This document shows positions 1 to 9,415 of a stretch of DNA of 64,000 nucleotides, one piece after another. The DNA lies in the NCBI GenBank assembly GCA_023390115.1, contig JAEWDM010000029.1, forward strand, positions 47,194-111,193, given 5' to 3'. Within the stretch, counting starts at the first letter, position 1; every line of letters starts with the position of its first letter. The stretch is from Bacillota bacterium. GTDB lineage: Bacteria > Bacillota > Clostridia > Acetivibrionales > DSM-27016. The position numbers were made by a program, and so were the translations under genes. The notes under the pieces are model-generated. The model made no database searches, was not told where the DNA came from, and saw only the letters and a program-made list of their open reading frames with translations.

Positions 1-1410
1 TTAGTTACTGTCAATACCGCTTACAAAATTCATGAGGCGGAATATTTGCTGCGCCAGTCGGATACTCATACGCTTGTAATGATCGACGGCTATAAGGATT
101 CAGACTATGTAGCCATTATTAAGGAAATTTGTCCCGAGCTTGAAACTGCCGAGCCGGGAAGGCCTCTTCATATGAAGCGCCTGCCCTTTCTTCGGAACAT
201 TATTACCGTCGAATCCAGACAAAAGGGCTGTACGACATGGGATGAAGCCATATCCATGTCGGGCAGGGTTTCGCTTGACGAGGTCTATCGCCGCGAGGCC
301 TTTATAGATAAGGATGATGTTTGCAACATGCAGTATACTTCAGGTACGACCGGCTTCCCGAAGGGTGTTATGCTTACGCACTATAATGTTGTAAATAACG
401 GGAAAAACATCGGTGACTGCATGGATCTCTCAACTGCCGATCGCATGATGATTCAGGTGCCTATGTTTCACTGCTTCGGGATGGTTTTGGCGATGACGGC
501 CTCAATGACACATGGAGTAACCCTCTCTCCCATCCCTTACTTTTCGGCCAAGCAGTCTCTGGAGTGCATTAATAAAGAAAAAATCACCTGCTTTCACGGA
601 GTTCCTACAATGTTTATTGCGCTTCTTGAGCATGAGGATTTCGGTAAAACTGATTTCTCTTATATGAGAACGGGAATTATGGCGGGAAGCCCCTGCCCTG
701 TAAAGGTAATGCAGGACGTGGTTGACAAAATGAATATGACGCAAATTACCATTGTATACGGGCAGACTGAGGCTTCTCCCGGATGTACGCAGAGCCGTGT
801 GGACGATCCCATTGAGGCGAGGGTAAATACTGTGGGACGCGCATTGCCGGGGGTTGAATGCAAGATTGTAGACCCTGTGACAGGTGAGGATCTGCCGGAT
901 GATGTTGACGGAGAATTTGTTGCGCGCGGATATAATATCATGAAGGGCTATTATAAGATGCCTGAGGCAACAGCGGCCGCAATTGACGAAAATGGATGGC
1001 TGCATACAGGGGATCTTGCAAGGCGGGATTCCGACGGCAATTATAAAATTACGGGGCGTATTAAGGATATGATTATCCGCGGAGGTGAAAATATATATCC
1101 CAAGGAAATTGAAGATTTTATTTATACGCATCCCAAGGTCAGAGATGTTCAGGTTATAGGTGTTCCGGACAAGCAGTATGGAGAAGAGATCATGGCCTGC
1201 GTCATATTGAAGGATGGTGAAACCTTGACTTCAGATGAGCTTAAGGAGTATGTGCGTTCGCATATGGCAAAGCACAAAACCCCGCGTTATGTTGGCTTTG
1301 TTTCGGAATTTCCCATGAATGCCGCCGGAAAAATTCTTAAATACAAGATGCGCGAGCAGGCTGTTGAAAAGCTGGGCCTGCAAGCCGACAGCAGGATTGT
1401 TACCGCATAA
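1..1410 (+). CDS. Acyl-CoA synthetase (AMP-binding), 5' end outside the window
   Basis: This is the C-terminal part of an ATP-dependent acyl-CoA ligase, which activates a carboxylic acid through an acyl-adenylate and transfers it to CoA. The reading frame is open from base 1, so the start lies upstream. The family motifs appear in order: the phosphate loop YTSGTTGFPKG, then YGQTEASP, then GRIKDMIIRGGENIYPKEIE, and near the end the GKILK lysine needed for adenylation. The sequence around HEAEYLLRQSDTHT resembles medium- or long-chain fatty acyl-CoA synthetases, but chain length cannot be read from sequence. It converges on the phosphofructokinase gene, with a shared hairpin between them. Confidence 0.9.
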   Translation, partial: LVTVNTAYKIHEAEYLLRQSDTHTLVMIDGYKDSDYVAIIKEICPELETAEPGRPLHMKRLPFLRNIITVESRQKGCTTWDEAISMSGRVSLDEVYRREAFIDKDDVCNMQYTSGTTGFPKGVMLTHYNVVNNGKNIGDCMDLSTADRMMIQVPMFHCFGMVLAMTASMTHGVTLSPIPYFSAKQSLECINKEKITCFHGVPTMFIALLEHEDFGKTDFSYMRTGIMAGSPCPVKVMQDVVDKMNMTQITIVYGQTEASPGCTQSRVDDPIEARVNTVGRALPGVECKIVDPVTGEDLPDDVDGEFVARGYNIMKGYYKMPEATAAAIDENGWLHTGDLARRDSDGNYKITGRIKDMIIRGGENIYPKEIEDFIYTHPKVRDVQVIGVPDKQYGEEIMACVILKDGETLTSDELKEYVRSHMAKHKTPRYVGFVSEFPMNAAGKILKYKMREQAVEKLGLQADSRIVTA

Positions 1411-1592
1411 TAATCCGGCAGGGGAGGCTGTTGCAAAGCAGATTGCGTCTGATTGCTCTGCGGTTTCTTCAGTGGCATATGGGATGTCAAAGGTGGCATA
1501 TGATATCGGGAGCGTTGAGAAGCAGGCCGCACTTGACGACATGCCGCGTATAATATTTTCCGTGCTTGGATGAGGTGAATACTTGCCCGGAC

Positions 1593-1635
1593 ATAAAAAT
1601 GGCAGACAGCAAAATTTGCTGCCTGCCATTTTTAT
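1593..1635. terminator. Bidirectional terminator between acyl-CoA synthetase and PPi-PFK
   Basis: A near-perfect 19-bp stem closes over a 5-nt loop, with one mismatch. It is flanked by A-runs on the left and T-runs on the right, so it can end transcription from both convergent genes. The 180 bases between the acyl-CoA synthetase stop and this hairpin hold nothing I recognise. Confidence 0.85.
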
Positions 1636-1648
1636 AATATTTCTAGCT

Positions 1649-2896
1649 TTATTTGGATGCAAGCACCTTTTTGAGCTTTGCAAACCTTGGAAGCCCATTT
1701 TCCAGAGGAGGATGAGACTCTCCCTGTATAAGAGGAAGCGCGTAGTCGACAAAAGCCTGTGTAAGCCCGTTACCCTCTGCATTTATCCAATCCCTGGGGA
1801 TCTTTTTCTCAGTATTTGCAACCTCGGTCAGGTTTATAAGCTTTATATCGCACTTGTATTCAGCACCTTCAGCCCTCTCAAATGCCACCATGTAGTCGGT
1901 CTTTCCTTCTACGGCATATTTTACAGCCATTTGGCCCGCCATATAGGATTCGTTAACATCGGTAAGCGAGCCCCAGTGCGTAGCGCATCTCTGGAGAAGG
2001 CTGAACTCTATTCCGCGGACCTTTGCGCCTGTCTTTTCCTTTATTATGCTTGCAAGCGTTGCCGCAAGGCCTCCCATCTGGGCATGTCCGAACGCATCCT
2101 TGGCCTTTGCGGTATCGGAGCCGTACTCGGAAATATATGTGCCGTCCTTATCCTTAATGCCCTCGGAAACCGCGACAATAACCTTTCCGTTTTTCTTATA
2201 TATTTCAGAGGCTTCCTCTATAAACCTGTTCATATCAAAGGGGATTTCAGGAAGGTATATCAAATCGGGTCCGTTTCCCTTGTATGCTGCCAGAGCGGTA
2301 GCTGCTGTGAGCCATCCTGCATTTCTTCCCATTACCTCAAGAATTGTAATCATTCCTGTGTCATATACTCTTGCATCGTGGTACACCTCCATGGTGGAGG
2401 TTGCCACATACTTGGCTGCGCTCGCATAGCCGGGGCAGTGATCGGTACCCCAGAGGTCGTTGTCTATTGTCTTGGGTACTCCCATAACTCTGCACTCATA
2501 CCCCGAATTCTGCATATATTTGCTTATCTTGTTGCAGGTATCCATTGAGTCGTTTCCTCCGTTATAGAAGAAATACCTGATGTCATATTTTTTGAACACC
2601 TCAAGCAGCCTCTTATAGTCGGTATCGTCATCCTCGGCCTTTTTAAGCTTATAGCGAACGGAGCCCAATGCGGAGGAGGGGGTTGTTTTTAACAAATCCA
2701 GCTCATAGGAATCCTCCTGGCTCATATCATAGAACTGCTCGGTTAAAATGCCCTTAATACCATGAGCCGCGCCATAAACCTTGGTAATACAGCCCTGCTT
2801 TAATGCCTCCTGAATAACACCCGCCGCACTTGCGTTTATAACAGACGTAGGTCCTCCTGACTGGCCGAAAATTGCAGCACCTTTCAATTCTGACAT
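1649..2896 (-). CDS. pfp: PPi-dependent 6-phosphofructokinase
   Basis: The 415-aa protein phosphorylates fructose-6-phosphate in glycolysis, very probably using pyrophosphate. The family motifs GGNDS and PKTIDND are present. The lysine in PKTIDND is the residue that marks PPi-dependent enzymes; ATP-dependent PFKs have GTIDND. The start is set at MSELKG because AAGGAGG lies just upstream; a longer in-frame start reaching to 2950 has no ribosome binding site. Using PPi saves ATP and is common in cellulolytic clostridia. With the pyruvate kinase and PFOR in this window it covers key steps of sugar fermentation. Confidence 0.9.
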   Translation of the reverse strand: MSELKGAAIFGQSGGPTSVINASAAGVIQEALKQGCITKVYGAAHGIKGILTEQFYDMSQEDSYELDLLKTTPSSALGSVRYKLKKAEDDDTDYKRLLEVFKKYDIRYFFYNGGNDSMDTCNKISKYMQNSGYECRVMGVPKTIDNDLWGTDHCPGYASAAKYVATSTMEVYHDARVYDTGMITILEVMGRNAGWLTAATALAAYKGNGPDLIYLPEIPFDMNRFIEEASEIYKKNGKVIVAVSEGIKDKDGTYISEYGSDTAKAKDAFGHAQMGGLAATLASIIKEKTGAKVRGIEFSLLQRCATHWGSLTDVNESYMAGQMAVKYAVEGKTDYMVAFERAEGAEYKCDIKLINLTEVANTEKKIPRDWINAEGNGLTQAFVDYALPLIQGESHPPLENGLPRFAKLKKVLASK

Positions 2897-3026
2897 TTTT
2901 GAAAACCTCCTTAGATTAATTAAGAATTTAGAATAAAGAACTGCAAACAATTATTATTTACAATTCAGCTTTACAATACATGAGCCTTACTGGCGGCTAC
3001 CTTAAGCACAGCAAAGTTCATTTAAA

Positions 3027-3055
3027 AATATATCATAACAGAAAACAAAAAGCAA
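3027..3055 (-). promoter_or_regulatory. Probable sigma-A promoter for pfp
   Basis: Read on the minus strand, TTGCTT and TATATT are separated by exactly 17 bases, about 130 bp upstream of the pfp start. This is inferred from spacing and consensus only. Confidence 0.45.
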
Positions 3056-3134
3056 TTATACATAGACAAAAATTTAACATTTGAATAAAATATAGTTAAG
3101 TAAGTCTGTACAATAGATTAACGGTACTGTGCGA

Positions 3135-3290
3135 GCTAAGAAAGTAATATCTTCCGGGGTAATTTTTAATAGCATCGGAAAAGCGGATTTGAGGGAAATG
3201 TCTCTGGGGAGCGAGCATAAATCCGTTTTCCTTAGAGGTATTCCTTAAGGACTAAAAAAATTTCCCCTCCAGAAATTACTTCCTGCTACC
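3135..3290 (+). ncRNA. Long hairpin RNA, 6S (SsrS)-like candidate
   Basis: This stretch lies in a 545-bp gene-free gap and folds almost end to end. An outer arm near 3139-3171 pairs with 3252-3284 with few mismatches. An inner arm (3177-3190) pairs with 3219-3232 with one bulge. Between them is an asymmetric bubble whose 3' side (3229-3251) can form its own small hairpin (TCCTTA/TAAGGA). That plan of closing stem, central bubble with a 3' hairpin, and terminal stem, at about 155 nt, is the architecture of 6S RNA. The primary sequence was not matched to a known 6S, and direction is uncertain because the element is nearly symmetric. The rest of the gap holds the pfp promoter and AT-rich DNA. 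Confidence 0.45.
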
Positions 3291-3441
3291 AATTCAACAA
3301 AAATACTATTAAGTAAGCTTTTAGCCTGTGAAATAAAGAAATGCGCGATACTTTCCGATAAATATATAGCTGATTTTAAATTAATTATACTTCTGTACGC
3401 GGACAGGCTTTGCGGGCCGGACAGTCAAGGAAGGAAGGAAT

Positions 3442-4305
3442 ATGCCAAAAGTTGTAGCTGAAATAGGGTGCAATCACAGGGGAGATATGGAAACGGCAAA
3501 GGAAATGATAAGGATGGCCGCTGTTTTTTGCAAGGCAAATATTGTAAAGTTTCAAAAAAGGAATAATAGAGAGCTGCTGACTCCCGAGCAGTATAATTCC
3601 CCCCATCCCAATTCCCAGAATTCATACGGAAGAACATACGGCGAGCACCGGGAGCGTTTGGAGTTTTCTGTGGAGCAGCACAGGGAGCTTAAATCATATT
3701 GCAGTCAATTCAATATCGAATACGCAAGCTCGGTATGGGATATGACCTCTGCAATGGAAATCGCTTCACTTAGTCCCTGCATTATAAAAATTCCTTCCGC
3801 CGTGAACAATAATTTCACAATGCTTAAATGGCTATGTGACAATTATGAGGGCGAGATGCATGTTTCAACCGGCATGACCTCAAGGGACGAAATTGATGAT
3901 ATTGTTAATTTATTTGCGGGCAGGGGAAGAGGCAGGGATGTAGTGCTTTACAGCTGTACATCGGGGTATCCCGTTCCTTTTGAGGATATATGCCTTCTTG
4001 AGATTTCAAGACTGAGAGAAAGATACGGAGGCATTGTAAAGGCTATAGGCTTTTCCGGGCATCATCTTGGAATAGCTGTGGATATTGCGGCGTTTACGCT
4101 GGGGGCGGAATGGATAGAAAGACATTTCACGTTAGACAGGACGTGGAAGGGGACAGACCACGCGGCGTCGCTTGAGCCTGACGGCTTAAGAAGGCTTGTC
4201 AGGGATTTGGGAGCTGCCGGTAAGGCGCTTAGGTATAAGCAAAAGGATTTTCTCGACATAGAGCTTGAACAAAGAGAAAAGCTTAAGTACAGGGAGTGCA
4301 GATGA
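3442..4305 (+). CDS. NeuB-family nonulosonic acid synthase, lacking the SAF domain
   Basis: NeuB-type enzymes condense phosphoenolpyruvate with a hexosamine to form a nine-carbon acid (sialic, legionaminic or pseudaminic acid). The TIM-barrel signatures are visible: AEIGCNHRG at the N-terminus, STGMTS in the middle, and GAEWIERHFTLD followed by GTDHAASLEPDGL near the end. At 287 aa it is about 55 residues shorter than typical NeuB and ends after the barrel, so the C-terminal antifreeze-like (SAF) domain is absent. GGAAGGAAGGA precedes the ATG. The next gene starts one base after this stop and encodes the matching CMP-sugar synthetase, so the two form an operon, probably for surface or flagellar glycosylation. 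The exact sugar is unknown. Confidence 0.85.
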   Translation: MPKVVAEIGCNHRGDMETAKEMIRMAAVFCKANIVKFQKRNNRELLTPEQYNSPHPNSQNSYGRTYGEHRERLEFSVEQHRELKSYCSQFNIEYASSVWDMTSAMEIASLSPCIIKIPSAVNNNFTMLKWLCDNYEGEMHVSTGMTSRDEIDDIVNLFAGRGRGRDVVLYSCTSGYPVPFEDICLLEISRLRERYGGIVKAIGFSGHHLGIAVDIAAFTLGAEWIERHFTLDRTWKGTDHAASLEPDGLRRLVRDLGAAGKALRYKQKDFLDIELEQREKLKYRECR

Positions 4306-4306
4306 T

Positions 4307-5503
4307 ATGGAGAGTAAGCATAAAACTATAGCCTTTATACCGTTAAGAGGAGGAAGCAGGTCCATACCCCTTAAAAATATAAAGGAGATGAACGGCAGGC
4401 CGCTTGTGTATTGGGTACTGGACGCCGCTGTAGGCTGCGGGCTTATTGATGAAGTCTGTGTGTGTACCGACAGTGATATTATAAAAAATAAAATTGATGA
4501 GTATAGGGAGCTTTACAGGAATAATTTAGATACAGGAAAGCTTTTGTGTATAGGAAGAAGCGCACAGTCTGCGTCCGATACGGCTTCCACTGAGATGGCC
4601 ATGCTGGAATTTGCGGCACATTATGATTTTCAAAATATAGTATTGATTCAGGCTACAAGCCCGATGCTTACCGAAAGAGATTTGACCGGGGCCTTGAATA
4701 TTTATAGGGAAGGAAGCTTTGACAGCCTTTTATCTGTAGTAAGGCAAAAAAGATTTATATGGCGACAGGAGGGAGGCGGACGGGCTTTTCCTATGAACTA
4801 TGACCCGCTAAAAAGGCCGAGGAGGCAGGAGTTTAGCGGGTATCTTGTAGAGAACGGAGCCTTTTATATAACCTCAAGAGGGCTGCTCCTTTCCTCTAAA
4901 TGCAGAATATCGGGAAATACCGGGTATTATGAAATGGATGACGAAAGCTATTTTGAGATTGATGAGAACTCGGACTGGATTATAGCGGAGCAGCTTTTGA
5001 AAAAGAGAACCAAAAGCAGTGATTTGATGGAAAGAATAAAAAAAATAAAGCTTCTGGCAATGGATTGTGACGGGGTGCTGACTGACGGAGGCATGTACTA
5101 TACTGAAGCGGGAGATGAGGTGAAGAAGTTCAACGCAAAGGACGGGATGGGGATAGGGCTTCTTCACAAAAGGGGCATAATAACCGCTGTGATAACAGGA
5201 GAGAATACTTCTATTGTAACAAGCAGGGCCCAAAAGCTTGGAATTGAAAATGTATTCTTAGGATGCGGCGACAAGCTGGCCGCCATGAAAGATCTCCTTA
5301 AGGAGCACGGGCTTACCCTTGACGAGGCTGCATTTATTGGGGACGACATAAATGATATTGAGCTTCTGGGAAATGTGGGAGTCAGCTTTTCAGTCAGTGA
5401 TGCTATGGAATGCGTTAAAAGCAGTGTGGACTATGTAGCCGCCGCCAGGGGGGGGCAGGGGGCGGTCAGGGAAATAGCGGAGGTAATAATGGGAATGCCT
5501 TGA
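4307..5503 (+). CDS. CMP-nonulosonate cytidylyltransferase fused to a KdsC-like HAD phosphatase
   Basis: The 398-aa protein has two domains. Residues about 1-230 are a CMP-sialic-acid synthetase (NeuA) with the nucleotide-binding loop IPLRGGSRSIPLKN. Residues about 245-395 are a HAD phosphatase of the KDO-8-P type, with the nucleophile motif LLAMDCDGVLTDG and the metal-binding motif FIGDDINDIELL. The C-terminal part could dephosphorylate the 9-phosphate intermediate, or serve an oligomerisation role as the similar domain does in animal CMAS. The ATG at 4307 is chosen because AGGGAG sits 10 bases upstream; the frame extends further 5' only into neuB. Confidence 0.85.
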   Translation: MESKHKTIAFIPLRGGSRSIPLKNIKEMNGRPLVYWVLDAAVGCGLIDEVCVCTDSDIIKNKIDEYRELYRNNLDTGKLLCIGRSAQSASDTASTEMAMLEFAAHYDFQNIVLIQATSPMLTERDLTGALNIYREGSFDSLLSVVRQKRFIWRQEGGGRAFPMNYDPLKRPRRQEFSGYLVENGAFYITSRGLLLSSKCRISGNTGYYEMDDESYFEIDENSDWIIAEQLLKKRTKSSDLMERIKKIKLLAMDCDGVLTDGGMYYTEAGDEVKKFNAKDGMGIGLLHKRGIITAVITGENTSIVTSRAQKLGIENVFLGCGDKLAAMKDLLKEHGLTLDEAAFIGDDINDIELLGNVGVSFSVSDAMECVKSSVDYVAAARGGQGAVREIAEVIMGMP

Positions 5504-5638
5504 TTTTTTAAGGGAAATGCTGCAGGGGCTTTTTTATTTTAATGCTTTAACATACGAATGTTTAATGATATTATATATGTTAATATTTATAAGCGGTTGA
5601 GGGTAAAATAAATATTAATAATTAAAAAAGAGGGCTTT

Positions 5639-6334
5639 ATGTTAAAGGTAAACGGATTGACTAAAACATATGACAAGTTTACGGCGGTAAACAATGTAAG
5701 CTTTGAAGTAGGCGACGGAGAGATAGCTGTGCTTTTAGGGCCTAACGGAGCGGGAAAAAGCACTACGATAAAGTGTATTGCCGGGCTTTTAAATTACTAC
5801 GGCAGCATTGAGGTGTGCGGGGAGTATAATAAAAGTGTGAAGGCTAAAAGCCTTTTTGGGTATGTGCCCGAAGCTCCCGCAGTATATGACATGCTTACCA
5901 TCTACGAGCATATGGAATTTATAGCAAAGGCTTACAGGCTTGACGGTTATAAGGAAAAAGCTCAAAGACTCCTTGAGCGGTTTGAGCTGCTTGATAAAAA
6001 GGACAAGCTCGGAAAGGAGCTGTCTAAGGGTATGCAGCAGAAGGTCAGCATATGCTGCGCTCTTTTAACCGGGCCGAGGGTTGCTTTTTTTGATGAGCCT
6101 ATGATTGGGCTTGATCCTAAGGCTATAAAGGAACTCAAGGCAGTGTTTGGAGAGCTGAGGGACTTAGGGTGCAGCATTCTTATAAGTACGCATATTATAG
6201 ACAGCGTAGATGAATTATGGGATAAGTCTCTTATAATGAAGGGCGGCAATATAGTTGTTTCAAAGACAAGAAAAGAGCTCCTTGAAAGCGGCGAAACCCT
6301 CGAAGAGATATTTTTCAGAGTAACGGAGGGATAA
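5639..6334 (+). CDS. ABC transporter ATP-binding protein
   Basis: This 231-aa ATPase carries Walker A (GPNGAGKST), a signature loop (LSKGMQQK), Walker B ending in FFDEP, and an H-loop (STHI). It belongs to the CcmA/drug-exporter group. It is followed two bases later by a large membrane protein, so the two make one exporter. The substrate cannot be told from sequence. Confidence 0.88.
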   Translation: MLKVNGLTKTYDKFTAVNNVSFEVGDGEIAVLLGPNGAGKSTTIKCIAGLLNYYGSIEVCGEYNKSVKAKSLFGYVPEAPAVYDMLTIYEHMEFIAKAYRLDGYKEKAQRLLERFELLDKKDKLGKELSKGMQQKVSICCALLTGPRVAFFDEPMIGLDPKAIKELKAVFGELRDLGCSILISTHIIDSVDELWDKSLIMKGGNIVVSKTRKELLESGETLEEIFFRVTEG

Positions 6335-6336
6335 CC

Positions 6337-7902
6337 ATGAGACCTTTGAACTATTTGCTGCTTATGTATGTGAAAAACACCGTTAAGGAACTGAAAAAAA
6401 AGCCGCTGGTACTTATTATGTATATATTTGCGGCTGTGGCTCTTATAGGGATGATACTTTTAAGCATTGCCGCGCCGGCCATCTCGGAGTCGAGAGGGTC
6501 GAGGGAGGTATATGGGGCGGTGGTAAGTACTGCTCTTTTTGTGTTTTCATATTTTGGAATAAAGCAGGGGATAAGCAGGGGAAACAGCTTTTTCAGGCTT
6601 GCGGATGTCAATATGGTATTTACCGCGCCCATATCGCCTAAAAAGGTTCTTGTTTATGGTTTTATAAAGCAATTTTTTACCTCTCTTATTATTATTTTTG
6701 TTCTTATATTTCAAATACCAAATTTAAGAATGAATTTTCCCATGGTCAGATACAGCATACCTGTTATATATCTGAGCGTTTTTATACTTTTTTTCTCCAT
6801 GCAGCTTATCGGAATTCTTATATACTCAATAGCATCAAAAAGCGCCAGGGTGAGGACCGGAATGGAGAGGGCATTAAACGTCATGGTTTTTGCGGTGCTT
6901 GCAGGCTTTTTGCTCACGCTGGTTAGAGTGAAGGACTTTGTACATGCCGCTGTTGTTTTTTTGAATAACAGTTATATTTCATATATACCTTTTATAGGGT
7001 GGTTTAAGGTAGTACTGGACTCAACGGTTAAGGGCTTCGGCACGGCGTTTTTCATTAACGCCGCATTGATAATCGTGTCGATAGCCGCAATGATATTTGT
7101 AATATACAGACTTAAGACGGATTACTATGAGGATGTGCTTGAGGCTACGGAGCGGCTGGAGGAGATAGTAAAGCAGAAAAGAGAGGGCAGGATTAAGCCG
7201 GCGCTTTCAAATGCCAGGGTCAAAAGGGTAGGCCATACTTACTGGGGCAGCGGACCGTCTGCAATTTTTCACAGGCATTTACTGGAGTATAAAAAAACAG
7301 GCTTCTTTTTTATAGATCGCAACACTCTTATAATAGGGGCCATAGGAATTGCTTCAAAATATTTCTTCCCACAGGCATCGATAAGGACGGTTTTATATTT
7401 TTCAATATATATGCTTTTTTTCTTTGCACTTCAGGGAAAATGGACTCAGGAGCTGGGGAAGCATTATATTTATCTCATTCCTGCGGGGTCCGCGGCCAAG
7501 GTGTTTTATGCCACGCTCGCGGATGTTATAAAATATATGGTGGACGGTTTTGTGCTGTTCATTGCCGCGGGGGTAATATTCAAGGCAGATGCTGCCACTA
7601 TAGTTTTGAGTGCAATTGCATATACCTCGTACGGGGCTGTCTATACTTACGGAGACGTACTGTTTCAAAAGCTCCTTGGATCTATGCACAGTAAAAATCT
7701 TTCTCTTCTTGTCAAATCGGTTATAACGCTGTTTGTAATCGCACCGGGTCTTGTTATTTATTTTGTTGTGGGCTTTGCATTAAGAGATATTGCTTTTGCG
7801 CAATATTTTACATATGCCATATTGATTGCATATAATGTAATTGCCTCATTTCTTATAATGCTTATTGGCAAAAGCATTTTTGAAAACCTTGAAATGGGAT
7901 GA
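6337..7902 (+). CDS. ABC exporter membrane protein
   Basis: The 521-aa protein has many hydrophobic segments, two of them close to the N-terminus (around residues 25-45 and 60-75) and a dense cluster after residue 340. A charged stretch (residues about 260-320) is probably cytosolic. It resembles the large putative ABC-exporter permeases of Firmicutes, which pair with a single CcmA-like ATPase, as here. No substrate is suggested by the context. Confidence 0.75.
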   Translation: MRPLNYLLLMYVKNTVKELKKKPLVLIMYIFAAVALIGMILLSIAAPAISESRGSREVYGAVVSTALFVFSYFGIKQGISRGNSFFRLADVNMVFTAPISPKKVLVYGFIKQFFTSLIIIFVLIFQIPNLRMNFPMVRYSIPVIYLSVFILFFSMQLIGILIYSIASKSARVRTGMERALNVMVFAVLAGFLLTLVRVKDFVHAAVVFLNNSYISYIPFIGWFKVVLDSTVKGFGTAFFINAALIIVSIAAMIFVIYRLKTDYYEDVLEATERLEEIVKQKREGRIKPALSNARVKRVGHTYWGSGPSAIFHRHLLEYKKTGFFFIDRNTLIIGAIGIASKYFFPQASIRTVLYFSIYMLFFFALQGKWTQELGKHYIYLIPAGSAAKVFYATLADVIKYMVDGFVLFIAAGVIFKADAATIVLSAIAYTSYGAVYTYGDVLFQKLLGSMHSKNLSLLVKSVITLFVIAPGLVIYFVVGFALRDIAFAQYFTYAILIAYNVIASFLIMLIGKSIFENLEMG

Positions 7903-7942
7903 TTTGATGTGTTATGCAGTAACAATAAAGGAGGAACAGAAT

Positions 7943-9334
7943 TTGAAAATGACAATAAAGGATATATATATGAATCCCAAAGGGACTTACGGCAGCTCAA
8001 TAAAACTTACGGGGTGGGTCAGGACCGTCAGGGATTTGAAAACCTTTGGATTTATTGAGCTGAATGACGGCTCGTTCTTTAAAAGCATTCAGATTGTGTT
8101 TGAGGAAGGAAAAATTTCAAACTTTAAGGAGACAGCAAGGCTTGCAGCGGGAGCTTCGATTATTGCAGAGGGCACGCTGGTTGAAACGCCTGACGCAAAG
8201 CAGCCCTTTGAGATCCATGCCTCTAAGGTGGAGGTGGAAGGGGAATGTCCTGTACAGTACCCGCTGCAGAAAAAAAGACACTCCTTTGAATTTTTAAGAA
8301 CAATTTCACACTTGAGGCCGAGAACAAACACCTTTTCGGCAGTGTTCAGAGTCAGGTCAATGATGGCATATGCAATACATAAATTTTTTCAGGAGAAGGG
8401 CTTTGTTTATGTACATACGCCTATTATAACCGGAAGCGACTGTGAAGGCGCGGGCGAAATGTTTAAGGTTACAACACTTGATATTGGTAAGCCTCCAAGG
8501 GATGGACAGGGAGAGGCGGACTTTTCAAAGGATTTTTTCGGAAAGCAGTCCAATCTTACCGTAAGCGGCCAATTAGCGGCGGAAGCCTATTGTATGGCCT
8601 TTGGAAAGGTTTATACCTTTGGCCCCACCTTCAGGGCTGAAAATTCCAATACCGCAAGACATGCCGCCGAATTCTGGATGATAGAGCCCGAAATGGCGTT
8701 TTCCGATCTCAATGACGATATGGGGCTGGCAGAGGAAATGCTCAAGTTTATTATTAAATACATTCTGGATAATGCTCCTGAGGAAATGGAGTTTTTCAGC
8801 AGCTTTATAGACAAGGGGCTGCTGGATAGGCTGAACGGCATAATTAAATCGGACTTCGGGCATGTATCGTATACCGAGGCGGTAGGGCTGCTTGAAAAGG
8901 AGAAGGAGAAATTCCAGTACCCGGTAGAGTGGGGGAAGGATCTTCAGACTGAGCATGAAAGGTATCTTACCGAGAAGATCTTCGGAAAGCCTGTATTTGT
9001 AACGGGATACCCCAAGGGCATAAAAGCCTTTTACATGAGGATGAACGATGATAATAAAACTGTTGCAGCCATGGATCTTCTTGTGCCGGGGGTGGGAGAG
9101 ATAATTGGAGGAAGTCAGAGAGAGGAAAGGGCCGATGTTCTGGAAAAAAGAATGGAGGATATGGGCATTTGCAAGGACGACTATTCATGGTATCTTGATT
9201 TGAGAAAATATGGCGGAACAAAGCATGCCGGGTTTGGGCTTGGCTTTGAAAGAGCTATTATGTATATGACGGGAATGCAGAATATAAGAGATGTTATACC
9301 GTTTCCAAGGACTGCGGGAATGGCGGAATTTTGA
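7943..9334 (+). CDS. asnS: Asparaginyl-tRNA synthetase
   Basis: This class II tRNA synthetase charges tRNA-Asn. An N-terminal OB fold (about 15-115) binds the anticodon. The catalytic domain has motif 2 (FGPTFRAENSNTARHAAEFWMIEPE) and motif 3 (GFGLGFERAIMY). The start is taken as TTG at 7943, eight bases after AAAGGAGG, giving 463 aa, the usual AsnRS length. An ATG two codons later would have a poorer spacing, and longer starts overlap the permease gene. No T-box leader is seen. Confidence 0.93.
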   Translation: MKMTIKDIYMNPKGTYGSSIKLTGWVRTVRDLKTFGFIELNDGSFFKSIQIVFEEGKISNFKETARLAAGASIIAEGTLVETPDAKQPFEIHASKVEVEGECPVQYPLQKKRHSFEFLRTISHLRPRTNTFSAVFRVRSMMAYAIHKFFQEKGFVYVHTPIITGSDCEGAGEMFKVTTLDIGKPPRDGQGEADFSKDFFGKQSNLTVSGQLAAEAYCMAFGKVYTFGPTFRAENSNTARHAAEFWMIEPEMAFSDLNDDMGLAEEMLKFIIKYILDNAPEEMEFFSSFIDKGLLDRLNGIIKSDFGHVSYTEAVGLLEKEKEKFQYPVEWGKDLQTEHERYLTEKIFGKPVFVTGYPKGIKAFYMRMNDDNKTVAAMDLLVPGVGEIIGGSQREERADVLEKRMEDMGICKDDYSWYLDLRKYGGTKHAGFGLGFERAIMYMTGMQNIRDVIPFPRTAGMAEF

Positions 9335-9415
9335 TGTATTCACAAAATTACCTGTATTTTTATGCGCTCGGACAGGAAATACTAAGAGCAGCTTACAAAG
9401 AGGTGATTTGATAAA

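Noticed and set aside
1319..1573. An 84-codon frame overlapping the end of the acyl-CoA synthetase
   Set aside because: Its first third is out of frame within the synthetase, no ribosome binding site precedes it, and no motif is seen.
1583..2548. A 321-codon open frame on the plus strand
   Set aside because: It lies antisense inside the clearly coding PPi-PFK gene, starts in a terminator and has low-complexity, Cys/Tyr-rich composition without motifs.
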